From positions 1-56,738 of the forward strand of contig DASXZH010000069.1 of NCBI GenBank assembly GCA_036502005.1: DNA of 56,738 bases. Reading direction: 5' to 3'. This DNA is from DASXZH01 sp036502005 (GTDB lineage: Bacteria; Armatimonadota; Fimbriimonadia; Fimbriimonadales; Fimbriimonadaceae). The position numbers and the translations under genes are program-made. This document shows positions 32,763 to 42,238 of the stretch, piece by piece. Position 1 is the first letter of the stretch, and every line of letters begins with the position of its first letter. A model generated the notes under the pieces. It was not told where the DNA came from. It did not search any database and was given only the letters and a program-made list of their open reading frames with translations.

Positions 32763-33944
32763 ATGATCTCAGTTCCCCCCGATGCCCGCGGCCGGTTTGG
32801 CGACTATGGTGGACGGTACGTTCCCGAAACCTTGATCCCAGCCCTCGAAGAACTTGAAAAGGAGTTCACCACCGCTTGGGCGAGCGAGGCATTTCGCGAA
32901 GAGTTTCACGGGTTGTTAAGGGATTACGTCGGAAGGCCGACACCGCTAACCGAATGCGAAAGGATCTCGGAGGAAACCGGCTACCGGATTTTGCTGAAGC
33001 GCGAAGACCTAAACCACACGGGCGCGCACAAGATCAACAACGCGCTCGGCCAGTGCCTGCTCGCGCGGCGAATGGGAAAACAGAGAATCATCGCGGAAAC
33101 CGGCGCCGGGCAGCACGGCGTGGCCACGGCCACCATCTGCGCGTTGTTCGGCATGAAATGCGAAGTCTATATGGGCGAGGAGGACTGCGCTCGCCAGCAG
33201 CTAAACGTCTTTCGAATGAAGCTGCTTGGAGCCAAAGTGATTCCCGTCTCCAGTGGGACCAAGACTCTTAAAGACGCCCTCAACGAGGCCATGCGGGATT
33301 GGGTGACCAACGTGCGAACCACCCACTACGTGATTGGCACAGCGGCTGGGCCGCATCCTTACCCTTACATGGTGCGAGAGTTCCAAAAGGTGATTGGCGA
33401 CGAAGCTCGTCAGCAATGCCTTAGCCGGCTCGGACGATTGCCGGATGTTGGGATTGCCTGTGTCGGCGGGGGCTCGAACGCGATTGGGTTCTTTAATGCC
33501 TTCGTAGGTGATTCGCAGGTGAAACTGATGGGAGTGGAGGCAGGCGGGTGGGGCATTCCTTCGGGCAAGCACGCGGCGCCGCTTTCGGCCGGTTCGCCGG
33601 GTGTTTTGCACGGATCCTACAGCTATTTGATGCAGGATGAGCACGGGCAGGTGATGAACACCCACTCGGTTTCGGCTGGTTTGGACTACCCGGGCGTCGG
33701 GGCCGAGCACTCATTTTTAAAGGATTCCGGCCGCGTGGAATACACATCGGTTACGGATGACGAGGCTATTTCCGCCTTTCGGTGGTTGGCCGAAAAAGAG
33801 GGGATTATCCCGGCTTTTGAATCAGCTCACGCCCTTGTCCCGCTGCGCACCGGCAGCTTCCCGAAGGGAAGCACCGTTCTCGTGAACTTAAGCGGCCGCG
33901 GCGACAAAGATATGGAATCCGCGGTTCGGATTCTTAACTTGTAA
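32763..33944 (+). CDS. trpB: Tryptophan synthase beta subunit
   Basis: TrpB joins indole and serine with PLP. The PLP lysine is in EDLNHTGAHKINNALGQ (K90 from this start), the phosphate-binding loop is GGGSNAIG, and the end VNLSGRGDKDM is conserved. From ATG 32763 the protein has 393 residues, the normal length. The long frame from 32643 adds MNLFCAAKYRTIYLG, which fits no TrpB. No trpA or other trp gene lies in the window, so the gene is detached from a classical trp operon here. A TrpB1-type enzyme is likely. Confidence 0.95.
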   Translation: MISVPPDARGRFGDYGGRYVPETLIPALEELEKEFTTAWASEAFREEFHGLLRDYVGRPTPLTECERISEETGYRILLKREDLNHTGAHKINNALGQCLLARRMGKQRIIAETGAGQHGVATATICALFGMKCEVYMGEEDCARQQLNVFRMKLLGAKVIPVSSGTKTLKDALNEAMRDWVTNVRTTHYVIGTAAGPHPYPYMVREFQKVIGDEARQQCLSRLGRLPDVGIACVGGGSNAIGFFNAFVGDSQVKLMGVEAGGWGIPSGKHAAPLSAGSPGVLHGSYSYLMQDEHGQVMNTHSVSAGLDYPGVGAEHSFLKDSGRVEYTSVTDDEAISAFRWLAEKEGIIPAFESAHALVPLRTGSFPKGSTVLVNLSGRGDKDMESAVRILNL

Positions 33945-34025
33945 GGTTTTTGGATAAGGTTTCGTGGTAAATCCATCCAGTTTTTCAGCAATCGCAGCTT
34001 GAAAACTGAATTTGGTCCCCACCTT

Positions 34026-34157
34026 GCGAAGCTGTGGAGTGCGGGAGCTTGCTCCTGCTCAAAACGAGGAAGCTTGCTTCCGCCAAGTTCGCACCTTTCG
34101 CGGCAGTAAGCTGCCTGATTTAAGCGCAAGCAAGCTTGACGCACTCCACAGCTTCGC
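34026..34157. repeat. MITE-like palindromic element, family D, full copy
   Basis: GCGAAGCTGTGGAGTGCG (34026-34043) is repeated in exact inverse at 34140-34157. The interior holds further palindromes around GAAGCTTGCTTC. Half copies lie at about 25849-25888 and 53483-53545. Sequence similar to the flank after 53578 (CCTGGTAAC words) suggests the element may run on to about 34270. No gene is carried. Confidence 0.75.
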
Positions 34158-34472
34158 GCTCTCTCGTTAATTGTGCGAAATCGAAGGCGTAAAACTCCGG
34201 CGGCCAGGATAATTTAGCGAAGGGCGAAGCGCGTTTCGACGTAGTCGAACGAGCGGAGCCCTGGTAACCGATGCAATCCACCCAAGGCGCAAATCGATAA
34301 ATCGAGCCCATGTCACTTGTGACGATGCGAAGATTTGTCGATTTGCGTACGGAGCGTCAGAACCTGTTCTTAACCCTCTTTGTTGGACCTCTGCGCCCTA
34401 CGGTTAGTCCTTTGCCAGCCCCTCTAAACGAATCGGGAGGGATGCTTTGTTGAATGAAGCTAGAATGCATTT

Positions 34473-34728
34473 GTGAAAGCATCCATATTAGAGCTCTATC
34501 CAACTCAACTCGCTTTGGGCCTTTACGAAGTCAATGCGAAGATAAAAGAGTTCAAGGCGATGAGTTCCAACGAACTTCGCGACTACTTAAAGAAAAACCC
34601 GGTCCCATTCGTCCTTGGCCCCAAAAACAGACTATCCAGTATTTGACAACTTTGAAGAAGCTGTGGCGGAGGCAATGCAAATGTGCAAATCTCCCAAAGC
34701 AAAGAGCCTGCCTGGTTGCATCGGCTAG
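34473..34728 (+). pseudogene. Broken ParB-like nuclease gene (PF08857-type) with internal deletion
   Basis: From GTG 34473 the first frame encodes MKASILELYPTQLALGLYEV and ends SSNELRDYLKKNPVPFVLGP plus KNRLSSI, the N-terminal part of a small ParB-like domain protein. In a different frame from 34633 the text continues YPVFDNFEEAVAEAMQMCKS and ends LPGCIG at 34728, like the C-terminus of the same family. The centre, which holds the His motif in intact members, is missing. A deletion plus frame change therefore broke the gene. Identification is from memory of the family pattern. Confidence 0.65.
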
Positions 34729-34806
34729 ACTCCGGAGAACTTTAACCTAAGATTAAGAAGCATGCATGGCATCGGAGTGTATGCTAGTTGCGTTCGAGGT
34801 AAGTAT

Positions 34807-35406
34807 ATGTTTAAGTCAACTCTAGGTGTCCTGTTGTTGCTAGCTTTCGCTGGCGCATACGCCCAACAAAAAAAGCAGACGTCCCATACTGGCGGGCAAA
34901 GCCATAGCGGAGGAACTTCCCACGCCACCCGCAGTTCGGGCGGCGCTTCGCACGCTACCCGCAGCTCCAGCGGCCCTTCTCATGGTTCCACTGGAAGCGG
35001 TTCCCACAACACGGCGCGGTCCGGCAGCTATTCTTCCCATAGTTCCGGATCTCATCACGGAACGCATACCGGCACTCATCGCGGCATGCACGGCGGCTCG
35101 GGCGGTTTTGGCCACGCTCGGAACGTCAGCCTTCGACCCAGTAGCGCCGGCCATCCAAGAGACTGGTTCGAGCATCAGCACTGGATGGAAGGCCCTGCCT
35201 ACCAAACTGCTCAGTTCTCGTGCTATGCGGGTTTTGTTTTTGGCTCCCAGCCTGCGGGCGCGGTATTGGTTTGGGTCTTCGACTCGACTTCGAATCAGTA
35301 TTACCAAGCCTACTACTACCCGGCCTATGGCTACTACGCCTGGGTCTCCAACCCCTTGGTTGCAGTCGGCGAATACAGCCCTCAGATCGCGATCGTCATT
35401 CAGTAG
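34807..35406 (+). CDS. Secreted Ser/Gly/His-rich protein of unknown function
   Basis: Start at ATG 34807, preceded by GAGG, gives a clean signal peptide (MFKSTLGVLLLLAFAGAYA); the upstream frame from 34762 lacks this. Residues about 22-125 are a low-complexity chain with a SSGGASHATRSSSGPSHGST-type repeat. The C-terminal third (about 135-198) is compositionally normal and aromatic (FDSTSNQYYQAYYYPAYGYY). Such a layout fits a surface or biofilm matrix protein, but no known domain is seen. A strong terminator follows. Confidence 0.7.
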   Translation: MFKSTLGVLLLLAFAGAYAQQKKQTSHTGGQSHSGGTSHATRSSGGASHATRSSSGPSHGSTGSGSHNTARSGSYSSHSSGSHHGTHTGTHRGMHGGSGGFGHARNVSLRPSSAGHPRDWFEHQHWMEGPAYQTAQFSCYAGFVFGSQPAGAVLVWVFDSTSNQYYQAYYYPAYGYYAWVSNPLVAVGEYSPQIAIVIQ

Positions 35407-35426
35407 TCTATGCGGCTATGAATGGA

Positions 35427-35460
35427 TTTGGACTGGCGGTCTACGCCAGTCCAAAAATTT
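35427..35460 (+). terminator. Intrinsic terminator
   Basis: TTTGGACTGGCG (35427-35438) pairs with CGCCAGTCCAAA (35444-35455) around GTCTA, followed by AAATTT. It lies between the convergent Ser/Gly-rich gene and the AraC gene and, being symmetrical (TTTGG/CCAAA), may end transcripts from both sides. Confidence 0.85.
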
Positions 35461-35469
35461 GTGCTTAAG

Positions 35470-36384
35470 CTAGCGCACTAGATCGTATTCGTCCGGACTG
35501 GTTCTCAGCTCAGAAGGGACGAGGCCAAGATATTCCTTCACCGATTCACGCAAGGCCTGCGTGGTGCCAAAACCAGAGGCAGCGGCTACTACATCGATAG
35601 GTGTATCGCTTGTGCAGAGCATATCGACGGCGTGCTCGGTGCGGCAACGGTCCACAAACTCGTGAAATCCATAGCCGATTAAGGATTTATAAACGCGTGA
35701 GAAGTGGAAGGGCGAGTAGCCAACCAAATCGGCCGCTTCTTTTAATGGCCAGCCAACATCCGGCCGCTGCCTTACTTGCTGTACCAGTTGGGAAATATTT
35801 ACGGGTAGATCCGCCGGGACGGGGGCAAGCCCAAGACGGCTGCGGCTGCGAACAAGTCGCGGAAGCATTTCATACATCACCGAAACTGTAAGCGGCTCCA
35901 TCAGTTCAGGGTTCCCGCCACAGGCATCATCAAATCGTTGAACAACGCTTTGGAAAATCGGGTTGTAGGGCATCGTTGCTAGCACACGTGGCCTATCGCC
36001 CTTTGTGCTGCGCACTCTTTGCTTTTCTAGCCAATCGTTCAACAGGGGCGTGTTCTTGCCGTGCCAGGCGATGGTTTCCAGCTTCTGATCCATTCTGGCA
36101 AAGCTCATTAGGAAGGTGACGGGCCCGCGGATGTAGGTCACGCTTTGGGGCGGCATGACAAACCAGCGCTTATCCGCTTCACCCCAGATGAGGGCCGTCC
36201 CGCCTCTCATAAGGAAAATGGCGAGCGATTCGGGGCCTAGCCTTAGGCGGGCCTGCAACGTTTTCTTGACTGTCCCTTGGTAGGAATCGACCTGGATGGC
36301 CTCGCCGCGAAACAGCTCTTTCTTAACCATCGTGCCGTTCAACGGCGACGATTCAAACTCAAATCTTAAGCTCGGCTGTTCCAA
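35470..36384 (-). CDS. AraC family transcriptional regulator
   Basis: The 304-residue regulator has an N-terminal sensing part of a cupin-like kind and a C-terminal double helix-turn-helix: LKEAADLVGYSPFHFSRVYK and then HAVDMLCTSDTPIDVVAAAS leading to GFGTTQALRESVKEYLGLVP. Its ligand and targets are unknown. The 305-base gap to asd holds TATGCATGTGCATG (near 36529), a palindromic word that could be an operator. Confidence 0.85.
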   Translation of the reverse strand: MEQPSLRFEFESSPLNGTMVKKELFRGEAIQVDSYQGTVKKTLQARLRLGPESLAIFLMRGGTALIWGEADKRWFVMPPQSVTYIRGPVTFLMSFARMDQKLETIAWHGKNTPLLNDWLEKQRVRSTKGDRPRVLATMPYNPIFQSVVQRFDDACGGNPELMEPLTVSVMYEMLPRLVRSRSRLGLAPVPADLPVNISQLVQQVRQRPDVGWPLKEAADLVGYSPFHFSRVYKSLIGYGFHEFVDRCRTEHAVDMLCTSDTPIDVVAAASGFGTTQALRESVKEYLGLVPSELRTSPDEYDLVR

Positions 36385-36689
36385 TAGTTCTCCCTTTTTT
36401 GTTTTACCGATTTCCCTGTCAATCTGGAAGATTTTTGCGGAATAAAGTTCCGGCTTTTCCGGCAGATGTTGAAGGCTTTTAAACTATTCTACGTTTGTTT
36501 TGCCAAGAACAGGAAACCAACTGTTTTATATGCATGTGCATGTTTTCCGCCTTCTCAAGTTTTCTAGGCCTAACTGGCCCAGAAGGTAGTGCAATCCAGC
36601 TTTTTGGAGGTGAACCTAATCACCGGGTTAGGATTTAACAGCATTAACTACCTCTGTTCGATAGTCGGATTTGAGGTACACATAGGTTC

Positions 36690-37715
36690 GTGTCGAGCGG
36701 ATTATCAGTTGCGGTTTTGGGTGCCACGGGAGCGGTTGGCCAGGAGTTTTTGAAGCTTTTCGAAGACCGAAAAATGCCAATAACCGATTTAAAGCTGCTT
36801 GCAAGCGAGCGTTCGGCGGGGCAGGAGCAGGTTTTTCGGGGCAAAACCTACACGATCGAAGCTGTAACACCCGAATCTTTTGAAGGCGTTGACATCGCCT
36901 TTTTCAGCGCAGGAGCCACGCGTTCAAAGCATTTCGCCAAGGAGGCGATCAAGCGTGGCGCGACCGTTATCGATAACTCCAGCGCATTCCGAATGGATCC
37001 GGACGTGCCACTGGTTGTGCCTGAAATCAATGGGCATTTGATTAACGAAGAAACCAAGCTTTACGCAAACCCGAACTGCAGCGCGATTATCATGCTTATG
37101 GCGGTTGCCCCTTTGCGCAAACTTGGAACCATAGATCGGCTGATCGTAAGCACCTATCAAAGCGCAAGCGGAGCGGGTGCCAAAGCAATGGAGGAGCTGG
37201 AAAACCAGACTCGACAGGTATTGGGCGGGGGTGAGCCTAAGCCCGAAGTCTTCCCCCACGCCTATGCTTTTAACCTATTCAGCCACAACACTCCCATAAA
37301 CGATTACGGCTTTAATGAAGAGGAGTGGAAGGTGATGCAGGAGAGCCGGAAGATTCTGGACATGCCAGATTTGAAGCTAAACGTGACCTGCATTCGCGTT
37401 CCTGTTTTGCGGGCTCATAGCGAGAGCATTACAGTTGAGTTTGAGGGTGCCGCGCCAACGGAGGATCAAGTTCGCTCTGTGCTTTCTTCCGCCGAGGGAG
37501 TTAAGGTTGTGGATAACCGGGAAGGCAACCATTTTCCAATGCCGTTAGAGGCTTCGGGCGGATACGACGTGCTGGTTGGCCGCATCAGGCGGGATTTGTC
37601 GCACCCTTCCGCGATTTCTATGTTTGTGGCTGGCGATCAGCTTTTGAAGGGGGCGGCGTTGAACGCGGTTCAGATCGCTGAAAGGCTGCCAAAGCTTGTG
37701 CTATTGGCGCTTTAA
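36690..37715 (+). CDS. asd: Aspartate-semialdehyde dehydrogenase
   Basis: The enzyme (341 residues) makes aspartate-semialdehyde from aspartyl phosphate for lysine, diaminopimelate, threonine and methionine. The NADP loop is VAVLGATGAVGQEF, the nucleophile is C130 in YANPNCSA, and the later EEWKVMQESRKILDMPDLK and VRDNREGNHFPMP-like blocks are typical. The start is GTG at 36690. It ends with a four-base overlap with the convergent ATPase gene. Confidence 0.95.
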   Translation: MSSGLSVAVLGATGAVGQEFLKLFEDRKMPITDLKLLASERSAGQEQVFRGKTYTIEAVTPESFEGVDIAFFSAGATRSKHFAKEAIKRGATVIDNSSAFRMDPDVPLVVPEINGHLINEETKLYANPNCSAIIMLMAVAPLRKLGTIDRLIVSTYQSASGAGAKAMEELENQTRQVLGGGEPKPEVFPHAYAFNLFSHNTPINDYGFNEEEWKVMQESRKILDMPDLKLNVTCIRVPVLRAHSESITVEFEGAAPTEDQVRSVLSSAEGVKVVDNREGNHFPMPLEASGGYDVLVGRIRRDLSHPSAISMFVAGDQLLKGAALNAVQIAERLPKLVLLAL

Positions 37716-38818
37716 TCTTCTTCGTCCTCGAAGTGAAAACTCCCTTTTCGGGTTCCGGCTATCAGCGTTTCACCGTCGACCTTATCTAGCCTGATCACCT
37801 TGCAGCCAAGCCGATCTTGAAGAGCGGTGTTTAATGCTTCGGAGTGGGTAGTCACCCAAAGTTGGCTGTATTGGGACGCATGGGCAAAGGCATCGGCCAG
37901 CGCCCCGTACACACCAGGATTAAGGCTGGTTTCTGGCTCGTTGAACGCCATAAGCGGCGCGGGACGCGGAGCAAAGCACGCTACCACCAAGGCAAGAAAC
38001 TTGAGCGTGCCATCCGAGAACTCTTTGGCACCGAATGCCCTGTAAACCCCATCGACTTTCATTTCAAGCTCCGTTCCGTTTGAATAAAAAGTGCTGCTTG
38101 GAAACGCCTCATGAAGTATTTCCCCCATTCTATCGATTTCGCCTTGCTTTTGAATCAGGAGCATGATGGCGGCCAAGTTGTCGCCGCTGTCGCTGAGCCT
38201 AGGGGAAAAGGTGGGAATGCAAGGACGGCGAATGGGCGAATCGGCGTCGGTTCGGAACTCGTGATAGAAGGTCCACCTAGCGACCATTTCCTTCAGGGTG
38301 TAAAGGTAGTGAAAGTCTTCGGGGTCACCGATCTGGGCGAAGATCGATTCGGAATCCAAAAGGTCGATCCTATCCAGGGCGCGACCTTGGGACGAGTAAA
38401 TCCTCGCGATCGAACTCTTGCGGTCGACCATGACCTTGCGCGCCAGTTTCACTTTTTCTGCCTTTATCTGTGGGTCGTGAGGGAAAACGGGAAACTCACT
38501 CATGGGGCGAATGCCCAATTCCAGCTCATATTCAAAGGGTTCGGCTTCCAAGGCAATGCTTGTGCGGCCGGGGCCTTTGTCTCGAACTCCGGCCCACATA
38601 ACCGACCCCATGCCGCCTTCTTCGGCAATCGACCTTGACAGGCGGCCCTCGGTTGCGGACTTCACCAACCTGAAGGCATTGAAGAGATTGCTCTTGCCAC
38701 AGCCGTTCGGGCCGGTCACCACATTTACATCGCCGAAGGCGATGTCGAGGCGCCTAATGGAGCGGTAGCCTTTAACGGTGAAGGATCGAACATGGCCTAG
38801 TTGAGATTTGCCGCTCAT
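37712..38818 (-). CDS. AAA family ATPase, RecF/SMC-like (COG4637-type)
   Basis: This 368-residue ATPase has Walker A GPNGCGKSN, an ABC-type signature in FSDGTLKFLALVVACF and a Walker B where the usual DEPE is NEPE (LMAFNEPETSL), then THSEALN as switch His. It resembles stand-alone predicted ATPases related to RecF and OLD proteins, whose role is unsettled, with some members in defence systems. No partner nuclease gene is adjacent, so defence is not supported. The overlap with asd is tail-to-tail. Confidence 0.8.
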   Translation of the reverse strand: MSGKSQLGHVRSFTVKGYRSIRRLDIAFGDVNVVTGPNGCGKSNLFNAFRLVKSATEGRLSRSIAEEGGMGSVMWAGVRDKGPGRTSIALEAEPFEYELELGIRPMSEFPVFPHDPQIKAEKVKLARKVMVDRKSSIARIYSSQGRALDRIDLLDSESIFAQIGDPEDFHYLYTLKEMVARWTFYHEFRTDADSPIRRPCIPTFSPRLSDSGDNLAAIMLLIQKQGEIDRMGEILHEAFPSSTFYSNGTELEMKVDGVYRAFGAKEFSDGTLKFLALVVACFAPRPAPLMAFNEPETSLNPGVYGALADAFAHASQYSQLWVTTHSEALNTALQDRLGCKVIRLDKVDGETLIAGTRKGSFHFEDEED

Positions 38819-38862
38819 CTGACTTCACAGTATCCTACGAGGAGTGCAGTCTTCGCGAATGG

Positions 38863-38955
38863 GCGTTCAAATAAGTCACCCTGGGCATTTTCGTAGCCAC
38901 AAATCTCTCCCGGATGGAGAGGTCGGTGAGTCCGCGAACCGGGAGAGGCGCGGGT
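38863..38955. repeat. MITE-like dispersed repeat, family A, copy 3
   Basis: The copy begins GCGTTCAAATAAG and shares CCACAAATCTCTCCCGGATG and GGTCGGTGAGTCCGCGAACC with copy 1. Its right end is not recognisable; the following sequence departs from the family after AGAGGCGCGGG, so it is truncated. Confidence 0.75.
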
Positions 38956-39026
38956 GAAAAAACATTCAAAAGTGGCAATCTAAAGCTTAATTTATCGTCT
39001 ATCACTCCTTCGAGAGAGTTGGGCAA

Positions 39027-39560
39027 TTAAGCGGGAATATACGTCAAGCGAATCAGGTCCTCGGAGATGAGATCGCTGGCCACCAAGTGGAGCGGCGGCG
39101 TCGGGCCCGCGAAGAATGGCGTGCCACTCCCAAGCACGACGGGGCGGAGATAGAGTCGATATTCATCGATCAGACCGGCCTCGGTCAGGCTTTGCGCCAG
39201 GACTGGGCCGCCAACGTCGATCTCGCCATCCAGGTCAGCCTTCAATTTGCGTATTGCCGGCTCGATGCCCTCCGAGATCAACGTGGCGTTGGGGCCAACC
39301 GTTTTAAGCGAACGCGACACCACCCACTTTGGCGTGCTCCGCCAGGCCGCCGCAAACTCGTGATCGGTTGCGTCCCAATCGGGAAGGTCTTCTTCCCAAT
39401 AGCTCATGATCTCGTATAGCTTGCGACCATAAATGAAGCCCGTGAGGCCGCGCACATGCTCGATGAAGTGAAGATAGGCCGAGGGCGACGGCGGTCCCAA
39501 CTTGATATGGTCGACGTAGCCATCCAAAGACACGTGCATTCCAAAGACGAGTTTTGCCAT
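39027..39560 (-). CDS. Dihydrofolate reductase family protein (RibD C-terminal domain)
   Basis: The 177-residue protein has the YyaP/YwjB-like RibD C-terminal fold: KLVFGMHVSLDGYVD at the start, then GRKLYEIMSYW, EIDVGGPVLAQSLTEAGLID and LRPVVLGSGTPFF. Such proteins are NADPH-binding reductases of unknown substrate. It stands alone and its start is well placed. Confidence 0.85.
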   Translation of the reverse strand: MAKLVFGMHVSLDGYVDHIKLGPPSPSAYLHFIEHVRGLTGFIYGRKLYEIMSYWEEDLPDWDATDHEFAAAWRSTPKWVVSRSLKTVGPNATLISEGIEPAIRKLKADLDGEIDVGGPVLAQSLTEAGLIDEYRLYLRPVVLGSGTPFFAGPTPPLHLVASDLISEDLIRLTYIPA

Positions 39561-39664
39561 TGTAAATCAACTTTCAAGATCGTTCAGAATAGCTTGAGCC
39601 GAGGCCGCGTAGCAGCGAGGTTGAACACTTTAAATCCCGAGATTCAAGCTGAGACACTACCCGA

Positions 39665-39693
39665 TAGCAAGCGGCAAATGGCTCAGGTATAAT
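39665..39693 (+). promoter_or_regulatory. Sigma-70-type promoter of rpmB
   Basis: A perfect -10 hexamer TATAAT lies at 39688-39693, 38 bases before the rpmB ATG, with a weak -35-like TAGCAA 17 bases upstream. The short leader starts with GAC and includes the ribosome site AAGG. Confidence 0.5.
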
Positions 39694-39731
39694 CTTCGAC
39701 TGCGTCCCCAGTGGATGCCTAAGGTAAAGCA

Positions 39732-39998
39732 ATGGCGAACATCTGTCAAGTAAGCGGAAAGAAAGCAAACAATGCGAAGAACATTCGCCACCGACACTCT
39801 GCGTGGAAGTTTCGAGCTCCCAAGAAGCAGAAGACGCAATTGCCAAACCTTCACGTAGTGAGGCTGAAAACTCCGCATGGCATTGTTCGGCTCACGATTT
39901 CGACTTCTACCCTTAAGAGCGCCGAGTTTGCGGCAGTGGTATCCGGGATCCGCCCCGTGCCCAAGGCTTGGCTGAAGAAGCCAACCTACGGCATCTGA
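39732..39998 (+). CDS. rpmB: Ribosomal protein bL28
   Basis: The 88-residue protein matches bL28: it begins MANICQVSGKKANNAKNIRH, keeps the central LPNLHVVRL, and continues TPHGIVRLTISTSTLKSAEF. L28 sits in the large ribosomal subunit. It is a little longer than the usual 60-80 residues, with a basic insert (APKKQKTQ) and an extended C-terminus (SGIRPVPKAWLKKPTYGI). It stands alone with its own promoter, 140 bases upstream of a histidine kinase gene. Confidence 0.9.
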   Translation: MANICQVSGKKANNAKNIRHRHSAWKFRAPKKQKTQLPNLHVVRLKTPHGIVRLTISTSTLKSAEFAAVVSGIRPVPKAWLKKPTYGI

Positions 39999-40137
39999 TC
40001 GCCTACGCTGTCCTATTAAATCATCACAGCAGAGCACAGCTAATTTAGCTTAGAATTCTTTAAGGTAGCCTCGCGCGAAAAGTTTCTTTTCTAAGCGTTC
40101 GCTGTCCCAATGTTGGCTAGCGATAATTGCGGCGCTC

Positions 40138-42207
40138 ATGAAAGGTGTTTGGCAAAAAGACGGAGGCATTCTTAGGTTTACGGCGGATTCCGCCGGTGAT
40201 CTGCTGTCTTACGTCGATAGAAACTTACGCTACCAATACGCGAATAAAGCCTATGAGGATTGGTTCGGGTTTCCGGCAGCGGATGTTTGCGACAAAACTA
40301 TGGCCGAGGTCCTTGGGCCTGACGGTTTTGAAGTTGTAGAACCGTATGCCCTGCGCGCTTTAAAGGGCGAAAAAGTCTCCTTCGAAATCAAGGTTCATTA
40401 CAAGCATGCCGGCCTTCGGCACATCGATGCGACCTTCGTTCCGGATTTCGATCCAGACGGAAAAGTGCTTGGCTTTGCCGCACACTCCCGCGACATCACG
40501 GAAGCAAAACGCAGCGAGGAAGCGCAGAGGTTTCTATACGAAGCTGACCTTATCTTGGCTTCTTCACTGGATTTTGAAGCCACTTTACAGCGTGTGGCGA
40601 CTGCCGCGGCAGAGCATTTGGCCGATTGGGTTGTGGTTTCCATGATTGAACCCTCCGGCGAAAAGAGAAGAATTGCCCTCGCCCATCGTGACCCCGAAAA
40701 GATCCAGTGGGCTCTGGAGATGGAGAAAAAATATCCCAGGGTCCAAGAGGAAGATTCGGCCGAAGCCCGGGTCATAAAAGAAGGGAAACCGTTTCTCATG
40801 CACGATGTTCCTGAGGAGCTTATCGAGAAGGCGGCGCGTGATGAAGAGCATCTAAAGCTTCTAAAAGGGGCGCAGATCAAGTCCGTTATGATCGTGCCGA
40901 TAAAGGCCCAATCAACTGTTTTGGGAACGATCAGCTACATCTCCAGCGAGATGGGGCGGTACGACGAAGAGACCCTCAAAATCGCGGAGGAAATGACGAG
41001 CCGGGCCAGTTTAGCCATCGAAAACGCAAGGCTCTATGGTGAGGCCAAGCAGGAGGCTGAGCACCGTCGCGAAGCGACCCAGCGGTTTAGGCTTATCGTG
41101 GCGTCTTCGTTAGACGCCGTAATATCGATCACTGAGCACGGCGACATTCTCTACTGGGAAGGCAAGGCAGAGAAGATTTTCGGCTGGACTTTCGAGGAGG
41201 TCGTCGGTAAAAAGGTTTTCGACTTTATCATTCCTCCCGAGAATAACGAAGCCTACAAAGCCGATTTCGAACGATACATCAAGGCAGGAAAACCGTCGAT
41301 TTTGAACCGGACGATCGAGGTTGGGGCAGTTCGTAAAAATGGTGAACGCTTCCCGGCCGAGGTCGGGATTTCAAGGGTTACCTCGGAGGGTCGTGTCGTT
41401 TTCAATGCGTTCCTCAGGGACATTACGGAGCGCAAGGCGGCCGAGCAAGCCATCGTGGAAAGCGAGGGCAAGTATCAAGCTTTGGCGGCAGAGCTTGAGG
41501 AACGAGTGCTTGAAAGAACCGAGCAACTTGAGTTTGCCAACAAGGAACTGGAGGCGTTTAGCTACTCGGTTTCGCATGATTTGCGCGCGCCACTGCGAAG
41601 CATTTCCACCTTTTCCCAGATATTGCTGCTTGAGCAAATGGAGCGGCTGGATGAGGAAGGGAAGGACAACCTAACGCGGATACTTGACTCCAGCCAGAGA
41701 ATGTCGAAGCTGATCGATAACCTGCTTCAATACGCGAGGCTGGCTCGGGTTGAGCTTGTGTTTGAGAATCTTGATTTGGCGACGTTATCGCAGGATATTA
41801 TCGCGAATCTGCGGACCCGTGAGCCGAACAGGAACGTGGACGTCCAGATTCCGGAATCCTTGCCTATTTTCGGGGATAGAAACCTACTTTATGCGGCCCT
41901 AGAGAACCTTATAGAGAACGCCTGGAAGTTCACTGGCAAGGTTTCGGATCCCTGTATTGAAATTGGAACGGGGAACGAAAACGGAGAGAATGTCTATTTC
42001 GTGAGAGATAACGGGGCGGGATTTGATATGAAATATGCCTCGAAACTGTTCCGTCCATTCGAACGCCTTCACGGAGATTCAGATTATCCGGGCACAGGCA
42101 TTGGCTTGGTGAACGTTCAGAGGATTGTTTTGAGGCACGGAGGCAGAATGTGGGCGGATGCAGCGCCCGGTAAAGGGGCCACGTTCTTTTTTACGTTAGG
42201 ATCCTGA
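40138..42207 (+). CDS. PAS-GAF-PAS hybrid-free sensor histidine kinase
   Basis: This 689-residue cytoplasmic kinase has PAS 1 (about 10-125, YVDRNLRYQYANKAYEDWFG), GAF (about 140-300), PAS 2 (about 310-430, EHGDILYWEGKAEKIFGW), a coiled linker, a dimerisation domain with FSYSVSHDLRAPLRSISTFS (His at about 480) and a C-terminal ATPase domain with LENLIENAWKFTGK, DNGAGFDMKYASKLFRPF and GTGIGLVNVQRI. It resembles cyanobacterial phytochrome-type kinases without the chromophore Cys seen. No response regulator gene is next to it. Confidence 0.9.
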   Translation: MKGVWQKDGGILRFTADSAGDLLSYVDRNLRYQYANKAYEDWFGFPAADVCDKTMAEVLGPDGFEVVEPYALRALKGEKVSFEIKVHYKHAGLRHIDATFVPDFDPDGKVLGFAAHSRDITEAKRSEEAQRFLYEADLILASSLDFEATLQRVATAAAEHLADWVVVSMIEPSGEKRRIALAHRDPEKIQWALEMEKKYPRVQEEDSAEARVIKEGKPFLMHDVPEELIEKAARDEEHLKLLKGAQIKSVMIVPIKAQSTVLGTISYISSEMGRYDEETLKIAEEMTSRASLAIENARLYGEAKQEAEHRREATQRFRLIVASSLDAVISITEHGDILYWEGKAEKIFGWTFEEVVGKKVFDFIIPPENNEAYKADFERYIKAGKPSILNRTIEVGAVRKNGERFPAEVGISRVTSEGRVVFNAFLRDITERKAAEQAIVESEGKYQALAAELEERVLERTEQLEFANKELEAFSYSVSHDLRAPLRSISTFSQILLLEQMERLDEEGKDNLTRILDSSQRMSKLIDNLLQYARLARVELVFENLDLATLSQDIIANLRTREPNRNVDVQIPESLPIFGDRNLLYAALENLIENAWKFTGKVSDPCIEIGTGNENGENVYFVRDNGAGFDMKYASKLFRPFERLHGDSDYPGTGIGLVNVQRIVLRHGGRMWADAAPGKGATFFFTLGS

Positions 42208-42238
42208 GGTTCGAACCAGTCATCAGTTTCAAAGAAAA

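Noticed and set aside
37712..38818. Septu/OLD-type defence system
   Set aside because: Only the ATPase is present; no nuclease or reverse transcriptase partner is adjacent.
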